NCBI RefSeq assembly: GCF_000350225.1
Contig: NW_005179044.1
Span: forward strand, 124,001 to 188,000
Reading direction: 5' to 3'
Source: Chondrus crispus
Taxonomy: Eukaryota > Rhodophyta > Florideophyceae > Gigartinales > Gigartinaceae
DNA length: 64,000 bases
In this document: in pieces, positions 21,834 through 33,053 of the stretch
How the letters are laid out: each line of letters starts with the position of its first letter
How positions within the stretch are numbered: the stretch's first letter is position 1
Notes under the pieces: generated by a model
Databases searched by the model: none
What the model was told of the DNA's origin: nothing
The model's input: only the letters and a program-made list of their open reading frames with translations
Translations under genes and position numbers: made by a program

Positions 21834-24249
21834 GCTCCATACGGAATGTGATGATGGAAAGCGAAAAGAAGACGCGAGCCGCAACCAGTTTCCTATGTTT
21901 TTACCTTCTTAACTGTTCTGTTTCGTTTTTGTTTTTTTGGTTGTTTTGTTTTTCTATGTTTGTTTCCCTTTCCGAGACGCACATAGGTCGGCCATTACGG
22001 AGCGAGCGTGCGTAGTTTCAGGAGAACACGACGGGCGCCCAAGGGCGACAGGGAATTGCGAACCGCCGATCGTGATTAAAACTACAAGCTGTATCTCGAG
22101 TCGAGGAAGGAGTCTGTTCTACAAGGGAGCGGGTGTGACGAGAAGATTGGAGAACAAGGGGATGCGTCAAATTGACGAGTGTGTTACCTTCGAGATAAGG
22201 TAGAGGGTTGGGAGAGGACGCAGTCGATGGGCGACTGCACGCGGACGAGGCAGATCAAGACGACGTGTAGGATGCGAGAAGTGAGAGAACCGCGACTGAA
22301 ATAGTGGAGATAGGATGAAAACAATCGCTCGCCTGGAGGGTGATCGAATCGAGAATCAGCAACCGGATATCGGCTCTGTGCGGAGTTATGAGGCTCCAAG
22401 GTAGTCACGTCGTAGCGAACGGGGATGCCCCCGTCGAGAAGTTATCAAGTTGGAAAGGATGTTACGGATCGCGCCGTGGTGAGGAGTAAGGACGGTCCTC
22501 ACACACGCACGCCCAGGCAGGATTACGCATGCGGGATGTTGTCGAGTCGAGACGGACGCTGTGAACCACAGCACGAAGCTAGCGAGGAATGAGCATAGCG
22601 GAAGTAAGGCGCATCGGCAATGGCGAGAAGGAAAGATGAGGTGAGACGGGTAGGTATGCGTGGCTTAACGCTCATGGAGATAGAGCGGCGAGACGCGCTA
22701 CATCAGGAAATGAGAAGTCACTGCAGCCTCAGGTGGAGACAATGCGCAACTTACGTATGATCACGCGTCGCATGGGTGCGCACGCAAAGGGGCGTTTAGA
22801 TCAGGAATCCATGCTCGTCTGAATCAATTTGAACGGAAATGATTGTGAGGTTTTTCACGAATAGACAACGGACAAGTGGTGCGCGTTAACGCGCGAGACT
22901 ACACTGTGTGGAGGGGACAAATTGTTTTGTCGTTTCTGTTGACTTCGTCAAGAACGGGAATCGGCTCGACGTCGTCCTCAAGGCGGTCAACCGCTTGCTT
23001 TTCAGTCTTCCGATCTGCTCCTGCCTCAATTTCTGTTTCGTTCCTGTTCTCCTTTTGTTTGGTGATGTCAACGACGCAATGAAACTGCGCACGTCGACCC
23101 GCCAGTCTACGAGAATTAGGGAAGAGAGAAGAGGATATCAATTGAGGAGAAGGGAGAAATGGGTTGGCGGCGTAAGACACGTCAACACGAGCCGCCAACG
23201 CTTTAACCGTGTGACAGACGCAACCGGAACTTTTTAGCGTCTTACAAACAGACACCTCGGGCGGCCACGGTGATGAGGGCGACCCCGACAGAGAGATCGG
23301 GTAGCTCGACGAGCTTGATTACGACAAACCGTCTGTCAACCGCAGGGACTGACGATGCAATAGCTCACGTTTCTAATTTACGTTCACCCCGGCCGTGAAG
23401 CAACACACGCAGACGAAATGAAGGATGGAAGACATTGCCTTGGTTGAGCTGAACAGCGAGGCTTGGTACAGTATTGTATTCGACGACTTCTGCTAGCGCT
23501 ACCTACGAATGCCTATGTGAACACCGCTGGTGTGTGGGAAAGAAGGACGACCCCTGGTCGACGGAAGAAAGACGTCGGAAATTTTTCGGGAACGAGGGAT
23601 TTGTAGTTGGAGAAGAATTGCGCAGCGGAGACGCACTACAATGGGGCCGCATGAAAAATGTCGTGGATGGAGGGAGAATTGTTGAGGATTCGGGTGCGAA
23701 CAACGGCAAAGAGGGAAGAGGACCTCCGATACCCGGGGAAAAATTAGTATCAGGTTCTTGACAAGGAGGACGTACCGTGTCACCGCACGAGCAAGAGGAT
23801 ATTAGCAAGGGAAGTGAAAGCATGCGTCCCGAGGAGACTTTGTTTAAGTCGTACGTGCCTAACGGAGTGGTTCTCTCAGGCGAAAGAAATTGGTCGTTAG
23901 ACGAGGGAGAGGAGTACGTGTCGGGGACCGGCAAGAGAATGGATCGCATTCCTGGAGAAGGTCCGAGAGCTCCGAGACAGTGCCGATTGTCCACTGCGTC
24001 TACTAAGGAGAAATTGGAGCGCACGGATTTAGCGAGTGGGTCAGAGACGAAGAGCCATTTTGACTTCGAAGGGAAAGGCAGCGGCTACCCTTGGGCACCT
24101 CCGATGGAAAGATGAATTTTTACGACCAAGTCGGTGGATACACGTGTCGACGTGTGCAGGTGAATTTCTTGTTACGAAATCAGTAGTTGTCGCGATCAAA
24201 AACGCATTATTCGACGCAGCGCGATTTAAACCCGCCCTCACTTCGACAC
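21834..24249 (+). other. gypsy-1 internal region after pol, no gene recognised
   Basis: Short frames such as 23474-23761 and 23777-24115 have no recognisable domain. Because a fossil pol follows at 24250, part of this may be the degraded gag of that second retroelement. Confidence 0.4.
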
Positions 24250-25371
24250 TGCTACGAAGTCGCATCCCGTCGCAGCTATCAACCAGATCACGATCGTTGC
24301 CGACACGCTTTTGGAAAAGATACGGAGGCGCAGTGAATGACACCCATTGTCACGGGCTACTGGCAATTGAGGATCGTCTAGATGGGCTCGGAGAATTGGA
24401 AGAAAAAGAGAATTACTGTCGATCGCGCAGCTGTCGGTGACAGCGCTAACTGGAGACGCATATCGTGCGCAATAAGAGAACACCTACCACCCAAACTGAG
24501 ATGCATCAATACCTCCCCCCCTCGCTCTAATAATGACTTATTAGGGCTGGACTTCGTAGTTCGTTTCTCACAAACGCCTGATGGGTAGTTGGACGCCACT
24601 TCAGGACTGTCGTGTTCGACCGTCGGACGAAACGCGAAGGATATCCAGACGGCAACGAACCCAAGTCGCCGTCAACATGTTTGTTCCCCGACCAAGTGCA
24701 GGGAGTTGGAACCGAGGCGGCTCAACGGAGATCAAATTGAACTGTGACACGCCGCCTCGCCGACCTTGACCCATCAATAATGTCGTGCTCCAAAAGATCG
24801 AAATGCCATCTACTTTCTCACTAGTTATTTTCTTGAAGAGGTTCCGGCCGCGAGCAAACGGAAACTCAAGGGCCAGAGCTTCCCTGCGATCCTTTGAAAC
24901 TATTTTTTTGACGCGGACGTCGAAGCCTCGTGTAATTCGCAAGATTAACGGTCTCGGAACCGACCAGCAGGTACGACGTCGTGACACGAACCGGACATGC
25001 TCAGTATACCTATGCGGTGTTCTGTGTACGCTATCCCCAAATGAGTGCGCTGCAACTGTCGACAACTAGCCAGAGATCAAGGACGTTGTTTTAGCTGGCT
25101 GCCCAGGTCACCCCCACCACGTTACCGAAAAGGACAACCTATTTCTATATGTTTTTTGGACATGTCGGGGAGAGCGGAGCGGAAGTCAATATGACCCCAG
25201 CAAAATGGACTTTCGCACGCGATTAGTCCCTGGCAGAAAGAGAAACTCGTCGACCTCGCCACGTTGATAATCGCAGAACGAGGTATCCCCTGCAAAAGCT
25301 TTAAGAACACGACAGGACACACTCACGACGTCTTCACCGCGCTATTTCAAGGACAAAATTGAAACGGGGCG
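24250..25371 (+). pseudogene. fossil gypsy pol fragment (RT and integrase)
   Basis: All in frame 1 with several stops. Around 24335-24380 the frame reads EAQ, stop, MTPIVTGYWQLRIV, matching the gypsy RT motif ending in GYWQ. It is followed by KKRIT, WRR, PPKLRCINT in the spacing of the KTAF...MPFG...FQR region, then LGLDFVV and FSQTPDG, where the catalytic YLDD segment is missing. About 25190-25365 gives LATLIIAERGIPCKSF and THDVFTALFQ, which lines up with the integrase core around GxP...SDNGTQFTNDVF, with the SDNG Asp lost. It is too diverged to belong to the pol at 17649-21833 and is probably an older insert. Confidence 0.45.
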
Positions 25372-26246
25372 CCTGAGTATTGTTCATTGCGCTCACCCTT
25401 GAGGTCGGCAAGTCCTACCGAAGGGATCGAGCATAGCAACGACCCCTACCTATTTTTTGTTTCGACATATCAAAGCTTCTAGGCGACTTATCAAGGATAC
25501 CAATTATGAGTTTCGCCGAAGAAGCCGCGAGGACAATAGGACACTGTCCGTTTGGAAGACGGAGTTCGAAAATAGGCGGGAGGAAGAATAGGGAACTTGT
25601 CGGAGACCTGAGCTGGAGCGAGTTACCACCCTGATAGGCACAAAAGAAGGAATGGGGGATCGAATCGAGTTGCGACTACTCCAAAAGCCCTTCATTTTTT
25701 ATGTATAGCTATCGTCCCGAGACGGAATCTCAGAGGAGGTAATCACTTGTTGGGGAGCTGGGATATTGTCTCGTGGAGGCGTGAAGATAAACATCGGGGA
25801 AGCCTGAAGGCTAAGGAAGATGGGGGCATCTCTGAAGGTAGAGAGAGGTTCGTGGGCCGATCAATGAAAAACAAAGAGGGCGTGACTCCCCAGACGGTGA
25901 TCTGCAGGACGAGCGGAGGAAAAGAGAAGGAAATAGGGGATGTGCAACTGCAGTAGCAGAGGTGCCCGAAAATGGATAAGAGAAGGAAGACAGTAACGAG
26001 GAAAAGAGAAGGAAAGAGGGATTGAGGGGAGAAGCGACCGCATTGACGATACGCAGAAAAAGAGGAGGAAAAGGAAAATGAGGAAAAGGATGACGTACGT
26101 GTTGGAGAAAGACAGGAAAAATGTAACAAGAGGAGGAAGTTGATAGGAGAAAGAAATGCAATTTATTTTCGGTGGAACGAAGGGAAGTGTCGACGATGAG
26201 ACGACACTCTCAGAGGACAATGATCCGAACATGGATCGGCAGGGCG
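25372..26246. other. gypsy-1 internal region, no gene recognised
   Basis: Purine-rich on the plus strand towards 26200. Lies 3' of the antisense frame. No domain recognised. Confidence 0.4.
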
Positions 26247-28202
26247 CTACCATCGGCAATAGGTTAATGGTACGATTCCCCCAATGATTTTTTTCTTTGG
26301 AAGTGAGGCGACAAGTTGCGCCAGTAAGCGCAGGTCAACAAGGGACGCTCCTCGAAGAGCCCCCTCGTTTATTCCGTGAGCACGGAGCAATGTGCGATAG
26401 ACGCTGGCGGCGCCGTCGTTCTTTTTGATAACATCTGGAGAGGACGGGGAGGTCGAACCTCCCCTGGTCGATTGGACTGCGTCGACGATTGGTGAGAAGG
26501 GGGCGGCAACTGCAACAGCCGCAGGAGAAAGGGGACGAGCTGGGACGTGCACAGGGGAAGACGGTGCAGGAGGAGCCGAGGGGGTAAGGGACGAAGAATT
26601 TCCCTTCCTTTCTGACGCTGCGCGCACGGACAGACTGTCAGTCCGGCTAGCTGACGAGGGGACCTCTCTCATCTCTGATAGAGGTTGACACCTGGCCACT
26701 GGAGGTGAATGGGACCGCAAAGGGGATTTGACCTCCTCACACCCAGGAGCTCTCGTCGCCCTTATCGAGGCATTCAGAGGGAGTGAAGTCGGTGAGACCG
26801 GTAACACAGGGCGAGAACGCAAAGGCTCCCGGGGACAGAGGTCTCGTTTGCGGGGATCCGCAAGGAAGACAGGCAATTCAACCGGAACGGGCGTCTGACT
26901 CCCATACTGCCGACTCAGACGCGCCTCGTCGCTAGATCATTGCCATCCCGCCCAGGGGTTAAACCATGCGTAGTCCCCCGCACCACGATGAGCACGACCA
27001 GGAGAGAAGGAGGGGCGTTGCCGGACGAAGGAACGAGAGGAATTTTGACGCGGTATCAAGTCCCAATCGACCTCCTCTATTTTATCGAGGAGAGAATGCA
27101 GTTCGGTGTCTGCATCAGCACCGCCCGGGGGAACGGAATAATCGAGGCGTGGCATGAGGCTGATGAGCTCGGGAGGCAAGTTCCACAACCTCCAGCAGTA
27201 GTAGGTCTCCCACAGGAGGGTCACTGCCACTTTGGTACACCATTCTGTGAGGAAGACTACCCAAAGGCCGTGCCGAGGATCAAGTAAATACCTTCCGTAA
27301 TACGTGTACACAGGGCCGAGCTTAGCCCAGAAGCCTTCGCAGACCTCAAATTGGCTCCATCACGACGGAATACGTTGATAACGATTCGCGTAATGGGACC
27401 TCGAGATTACACGCGCCTCCAACATCTGGTAGGCCACAAAATAACCCGTGCTAGACCGAATACGGCGTTCGAAGAGCACTGTGTGCTGGAAGAAGGGGAT
27501 GGTACCGCGCTTGATAAGCCGGAAATTAGCCGGAATTATGGAGTTGGTCCACATCATGGCGTCGCCCGAGACGGTCCGTTGGTTGAACCAAAGGCGGTTA
27601 GCTTCACGAGGAGGGTTATCGGAGGTCCAGGCCAGCATGTTATCTAGGTAAGACCGCTCGCCCTCGGTGCGAAATTGCCACGTGTCACAACCGAATTCCT
27701 CAGGGATGAGATCCTGCGTCAATGGTAGCTCAAGCCTGTCGCACACAGCGGTCATGAAGCGGGTCGATAACACCGCACGACCACGAGGCGGAGTGTGACA
27801 CAGGATGGAGGGAGGAATGGCGATGCGAGTCAACCAATCGTAAGACCGAATAGCTTGAAGGGAGATTTGTCCTGGAAGCATACCGGCGCCGTCGGCGAAC
27901 GAGTAAGCAATGTCATCGAAGGCGCATACACTGATCACTGAGAACCATTTAGCGGAAGCAAAAAGCTCAGGATTAAGGCGCATGGCATTACCGTGGAGCT
28001 CCGACGCAGCAGGGTATCGAAGCGAGGACGGAGTGTTAGGACCGGAATCGATGTAGGCAACAGGGCTGGCATGTTGGGAATCAGGGGGTAATCGAGGGAT
28101 GGAAGGAAGACTTAGAGGGTCGTGGGAAGTGGAAGAAAAGCCCACGCCGTAGCGCTTGCGTTTGGTACCACTACTCGAGTGGCTCGGGGATGAAGGAAAC
28201 AT
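26247..28202 (-). pseudogene. gypsy-1 antisense frame (two TGA stops)
   Basis: A single minus-strand frame runs from ATG 28202 (MFPSSPSH...) to 26247, 651 codons, interrupted only by TGA at 27362-27360 and 26939-26937. The N-terminal part has a basic patch (KRKR), then a predicted globular region of about 370 residues rich in Trp, Phe and Tyr. The C-terminal third is Pro/Ser-rich and ends with a helix (RLLAQLVASLPKKK). Position and orientation equal those of the antisense genes of gypsy-2 and gypsy-3, but I see no convincing residue-level match to them beyond a weak similarity in the C-terminal helix. Function unknown. The long frame survives although the sense genes around it are badly broken. 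Confidence 0.55.
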
Positions 28203-28313
28203 GAGGCCCGTCTTGCTCTTGCACTTTCACCGATTAACGGATACGGCGGTGTAGGGTTATGAGAGAAACGGCGAGGAGATTATACGATGGCGGAGCGGCG
28301 TACAAGAGCGCTC

Positions 28314-28325
28314 GGAAGGGGGATA
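28314..28325 (+). promoter_or_regulatory. gypsy-1 polypurine tract
   Basis: GGAAGGGGGATA immediately precedes the 3' LTR, the expected primer site for plus-strand DNA synthesis. Confidence 0.55.
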
Positions 28326-29518
28326 TGTAGTTCAATACGCACCTGAAAAGGGGGGTGAGAAGAAAGGAAAATATTTGGATGTGAAAAGTAGTCCGGGTTG
28401 GGGAACACACGTGTGAATAATTGCACAGTTTTAATTTTTAATTATTTTATTTTATTTAGTGAATTAGTTGGCATTAATTTTGCTGACACTAGATTAGATC
28501 TAGGATCTAGCGCCGCGAGCTACTGTAGTGGCTCCGGCGGGGCGATATATACCTTCGCCCTCTGACCACCAAGTCAGTAAAGGTAACCCGAGTTGCCGGA
28601 GTTGAATGTCGCCTTGGTCGAAGTCCGTCTCTACCAAGACGCTCCCTTTTTCCTAAGCCTACGGCATCCTTCAGCGCTGGGCGGTCCCATTCCTTTTTCT
28701 TTTATTTCCCAATCGAACCCGAGTTGCCGGAGTTTAATGTAGCCTTGGTCGAAGTCCGTCTCTACCAAGACGCTCTCTTTTACCAAAGCCTACGGCATCC
28801 TTCAGAGCTCGGGGGTCCTTTTCCTTATCCTTTTACCCTTTTCTATCTCTAATTCTTATCCTTTTCTATCTTTACATCTATTTTTCCCTTAATTGTGTTG
28901 GTTCCATTAGAGTCGGTTGCGACCGATCTGGTGTAGGTGTTTTAGCCATCGGGCAACACGTTGTGTAGCGCTGCTACTGTTTCAAGTTCCGTCGGAAGGC
29001 TGTTGTAACGACGACTCCGTCGAATGTCTTACTGTATAAGACAGAGTTGGTACCGCCTACCGCGATCGCGATCGCGCTGGTGAGGGTGTTTTGAGCCATC
29101 GGGCAACACGTCGGTAGTAGCGTTGCTACACGGTTACGAACCCGTCGGGTAGTGCCGAACAAGCCCCCGTCGAAGACCTTGAATTACACAAAAGGTGCTG
29201 AAGACGCTCGTCAAGCATTGGCCTTACAACCCAGTGAACCGCGGTTACATCCTCGTAGATAAGCCCAACCCGCACTCGCCGAGCGCTCAAGTCTTCACAA
29301 GTCTCTACCACCATTATCCTCCCGGGCCGGGCATCTTTCCTTAACCCCCCCCCCGTCGGAGTCGAGCTACCGTGGGCCGCAAGCCCACACAAGGGGAAAG
29401 GGAGTCTCGAACGCTCCGTAGCGCGTGCCATCGGCAGTGGTTGTTGCTGTTGTTGTTCTTCTTCTTTTTGTTTGACCCTCGGACTGTGTTCGCGACCTGC
29501 CAGGCACATTGCACTACA
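28326..29518 (+). repeat. gypsy-1 3' LTR
   Basis: 1193 bp, beginning TGTAGTTCAATACGCACC and ending GGCACATTGCACTACA. It is 150 bp longer than the 5' LTR, mainly because of a roughly 131-bp tandem duplication starting near 28586 and 28717, recognisable by ACCCGAGTTGCCGGAGTT and CTACCAAGACGCTC in both units. Confidence 0.85.
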
Positions 29519-29523
29519 TACCT

Positions 29524-29937
29524 GCAGCGTCCGCGCAGTAATTAGGAATTGAGGAGCTAGTTTTTTAATTGCTTACAGTACCTGGTACGCACTAGGCGGC
29601 AGGTACTGTACACTGGTACAGGTGTCCGAGGCGTCACTCTGAGGGGTGAAGACCTGACACCCGTCCCCACAAGTAAACTGGGGCAAGCTGGCCCCCGTCC
29701 CTTTCGTGCCTACGTACGTCCGTTTCGGTTATCTATCGCGCGCGCTGGCTTCTAACCCGTTTCCGGTCGCTCCCGTTTACGCACCACGGGGCGACTGCGC
29801 GTAACCGGCCAGTGAGCCACTCTTTTTTTGCGAGCTCGTCTGATTGGTTCAATTAGCGCGTCGCGTCCGCGCCGCGTGCTGCCTCGCTAAAGCCTCCGCC
29901 TTTCACCCAACCTAGGGCGGAGAGAAGTTATCCCACA
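29524..29937 (+). mobile_element. X-family LTR, right part
   Basis: Continuation of the LTR begun at 13663. Matches 31755-32150 through GGTGTCCGAGGCGTC, AAACTGGGGCAAGCTGGCCC and the end GTTATCCCACA. Ends at 29937 directly before its CCTAC target duplication. Confidence 0.75.
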
Positions 29938-30893
29938 CCTACCACCGACCACAGTCCACACATGCGACCAAAACCATTTTCGACAAGAATGCGATCGCTG
30001 GAGATAGCGTTGTTCTCGGCAACCTCTTTGGGACAAAGAAACGCACCCGGGGCTTCTGTTTGGGATGTATCATCCTGCAAAACTCGGTGGCTCCTTGGTA
30101 TCCCTTTTCTTCTAAAATGGCCCACTGCCTTGTACATTCCTCTTTGAGAGGCCCAGAGTCTTCGATCGTAGCCTCATTCTCCTTTTTGCGGAGCGCGCGT
30201 TCGTGGAACCACTGCATTTGCCTGAAAATGACAAATCTGAGACCGACCAGGGCTCATGCAAACTTGAGCAAATTGCAAACCCGTTCGGCGTAACACTCAC
30301 TTCGACCTTGTAGCCATAGAGTTTGTTTTGCCACCAAAATACTTTTTGCCCTTCTGGAGGCTTTCAGATGGGCGAAAAGAGGGTTGGAAGATGGCATCGG
30401 TGACATAACGTGCTATAGGGTATTCCTTGAAGAGCTTGTTATTGTCAAGAGGGTTTTCATGGACCAAAGTTTGTGTCAGTACGTGACGTACTGTTCATGC
30501 AACGGTTCAGAGAGGATTCGAATGAAGCGGCCAATCAGTCGCTCAAAGGCGGATGTCTTTTGGCCAAACATTTTGGCAAAAAATCCCAGGTTCCACCATG
30601 TTTCAGAACCGAAGGGTTCATGAACAGCACATCCTTTGGGTTGTTTGTGCTTTTACGCCCCCTTCCTACATTGAAATTCTCCGAAATGAGGTTCTGAAAC
30701 CCAGCCCAAATGCTGATAATCTGGGCTGGGTTAAAGTTAATCATTTCAATGATTGCGCGAGACCCGCCCTGGTCTTAAAAATGATCGAAAGTGGGCGAGT
30801 CAGAGCCGTTGTCTTCGTCGCTGTCATTGGGTCGTGCTGTGTCGTAGAGCTCGAGCTCGTTCCTCCGCTCAAATGCAGCGGTGGATAGCAGTT
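29938..30893 (-). pseudogene. third Harbinger-type transposase, N-terminal piece
   Basis: Minus strand, several frames. The beginning (about 30893-30630) aligns with the N-terminal part of the relic at 10664: FERRNELELYD, an in-frame TAA at 30777-30775, then NFNVGRGRK. Next come LKHGGTWDF and FGQKTSAFERLIGRF. Shifted frames give RYVTDAIFQ and GKKYFGGK, then VSVTPNGFAI, WAILEEKGYQGATEF and DRILVENGFGRMCGLWSVVG. The break at 29938 is exactly where X inserted. Joining across to 13662 after removing one CCTAC gives WSVVGTKWKW in frame. Nonsense and frameshifts make it non-functional. Confidence 0.75.
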
Positions 30894-31537
30894 AGAGAGT
30901 TTTGGTTGCGTCTTGTGCTGTGAAGGTAGCCACCAAGGAGTGCCGAGTGTCTTTTTAAGCTGGTGGGTGATGGTGGGCGGGCTCGCTTTGGTGGTTGCAG
31001 ACCGACGTTTATTCGAAATGTCCAGGTCATTTGCGCAATGACCCGGCTGTTTCGGTTTTTCTGCCGCCTCTTCGCACCACTGTAGTGCGCAGGAATTGAA
31101 CACGTATTTGTGCATGCGTGCTTTGTATGCAGTAATAAATTTCCTTTCTCGATTTACTGGGTGTACGAAACTTCACTTGATCATAACGAGTTTAGGACTT
31201 TCTTTTTATCGCATGGTTGAGTCTCTTACATGTCCCACATATTTCCATAAAGGATCTACTGCATGGATCATATGCAGTATGCTGTTCTGTGCTGCACCTT
31301 TCTCATTGAATTAATTTGGGTAAGGGCATCTCTACCCCACGAGCCTATTCGCTTCTCTAATCACAACTTTTTGGCCAAGTGGTTAAAATGTATTGGGTAG
31401 ATCTATTGCCCTATATATGAATAGAATTACTGAAATAGATTCGCGCACGAACTCTACCGCAGTACACACAACCGATCACCATCATTGCACACATCCCCTT
31501 GAAGCCTGTGAAATAGTAACGCGTCAACCCTGTGACC
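30894..31537. other. spacer, no gene recognised
   Basis: Upstream side of the third Harbinger-type transposase. Should contain that element's other end, but I could not find a terminal repeat. Confidence 0.4.
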
Positions 31538-32150
31538 TGTAGTATAATGACAGGCGCGCGGGCGGAGGTTATTAACCGGGCGGCTGTGCACAGAGCACAC
31601 GTGGGCGGGTGTGCCCACGTGTAGGGAGCGCGCGCGTGTACCGACCGGTCGTGGCGTGGGGCACGTGTACAGTATCACACGTGTCGCCCGTACGGTAGTC
31701 TACGCGTATTACGTGTGCGCGTTAGCACACGTGTCGTCCGTGCGGTAGTAGTAATTATGGCGCTAGCTTTTTAATTGTGTACAGTACCCGGCACGCACTA
31801 CGCGGCAGGTACTTTACTACTGTACTGGGACAGGTGTCCGAGGCGTCCCTCTGAGGGGTGAAGGCCTGACACCCGTCCGCACCAGTAAACTGGGGCAAGC
31901 TGGCCCCCGTCCTTTTCGTGCCTAATCTACGGCCATTCGGTAGTTTATCCGCGCGCTGGCTTCTAACCCGTTACCGGTCGCTCCTGTTTACGCACCACGT
32001 GGCGACTGCGCGTGACCGGCCAGTGAGCCTCTCCCTTTTCGCGAGATCGACCGTATCGGATATATTCGCGCCGCGCGTCCGCGTCGCGTGCTCCGTCTGC
32101 AAAAGCCTCCGCCTCCCATCCAACCCAGGGCGGAGAGGAGTTATCCCACA
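31538..32150 (+). mobile_element. X-family solo LTR, second copy
   Basis: 613 bp from TGTAGTATAATGACAGG to GTTATCCCACA, homologous end to end with the split copy at 13663-13913 plus 29524-29937. Flanking pentamers TGACC and CTACC match only partly, so the target duplication is decayed or one end is rearranged. The next 128 bp before gypsy-2 have no recognised content. Confidence 0.7.
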
Positions 32151-32278
32151 CTACCCCCTTCCCCTCTTCTTTTCCTCTGACGCCAGTGATGATGAGATCA
32201 TGTCGTTTCTAGTAACAACTGGAAGACTACCTGGTTTCACAGGTACGATGACTTCTTGCATGCGACGAGGGTCAAAAG

Positions 32279-32977
32279 TGTAGTATAACCCCCCCTGGGG
32301 GTTTAAATTAGATTAGATCAAGAACTAGATCAGCTACTGTAGAGCGTCGAGCTCTACAGTACCACCGCGCGTGTCCACGTGTACACCACGGGGACAAGGG
32401 ACTTGCGCATACACGTGTACACGTGTACAGCGCGCGAACGAAGCGTGCACGCACTACGAGTGATACGTGTACTGTCAGCCTCGACATAGCTGACAGTATT
32501 ACAGTGCAGGCCGACCTGCACTACAGTAGCCCACTACAGTACCACGGTACTGTAGTGTTATGATAGAGTGTTTTGTATATTAAATATGGAGCGGACCGAC
32601 GGCGGCGGAAGGGGACAAGCACGGGCTTGTCCTCAACCGACCGCCAAGGTCAGTCGACCCAGCTTATTCTAAACGTCGCCTTCGCTCTTCGCGCGCGTTT
32701 AGTCGGAGCCGAGCCGGAGTGGACGCGCAGCACGCGAGCGAGCACGGAACCGCCTCCGCCCGTCAGCACTGGTACGTCACCCAGTGCTGCTCCGGGGCGT
32801 CGAGGCGTCGATCCGCTCGTGCGTGCGCGCGTCCCTGCTCGCTCCCGCTCTACCACCGCTACCCGGGCCCGAGCCCGGTTCCGTAGCTGGTTGGCCCGCT
32901 TCACCCCTTCTCCGAACCGGGGTCTACAGGTCGAACTGCGCATACACCTCCAGTCGTCTGGGGGTGTTTATGCTACA
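32279..32977 (+). repeat. gypsy-2 5' LTR
   Basis: Starts TGTAGTATAACC and ends TTATGCTACA. U3 contains a run of strong hairpins between 32336 and 32556. A long frame through R/U5 is open into gag without an ATG and is not counted as coding. Confidence 0.9.
32576..32587 (+). promoter_or_regulatory. gypsy-2 LTR TATA box
   Basis: TATATTAAATAT directly follows the U3 hairpin run and is identical in the LTRs at 46549-46560 and 51635-51646. The likely R start is about 25-30 bases downstream. Confidence 0.6.
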
Positions 32978-32978
32978 G

Positions 32979-32995
32979 TGGTCTCCCGACCTAGA
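32979..32995 (+). promoter_or_regulatory. gypsy-2 primer-binding site
   Basis: TGGTCTCCCGACCTAGA begins one base after the LTR end, identical to the sites of gypsy-1 and gypsy-3. Confidence 0.6.
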
Positions 32996-33053
32996 AGACC
33001 CCGAGATCTTTCCGAGAAGACTTTCTTTTTCCTCCGCGTCCGTACGCGTTGAG

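Larger units (their letters stand above)
13914..29518 (+). mobile_element. gypsy-1: 15.6-kb Ty3/gypsy retrotransposon, decayed
   Basis: Complete element with LTRs at 13914-14956 and 28326-29518, flanked by the 5-bp duplication TACCT (13909-13913 and 29519-29523). Order: 5' LTR, primer-binding site, gag, protease, reverse transcriptase, RNase H, integrase, chromodomain, a long region containing a second fossil pol, an antisense frame, polypurine tract, 3' LTR. The domain order with integrase last and a chromodomain places it among Ty3/gypsy chromodomain elements. All frames contain stops or shifts. It inserted into the X solo LTR, itself inside a Harbinger-type transposase. Confidence 0.9.

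Noticed and set aside
32573..33053. Long frames through the LTR R/U5 region (also at 46546 and 51632)
   Set aside because: They recur only because the LTR is repeated, lack an ATG in frame with gag, and look like GC-driven open frames in Arg/Ser-rich translation.
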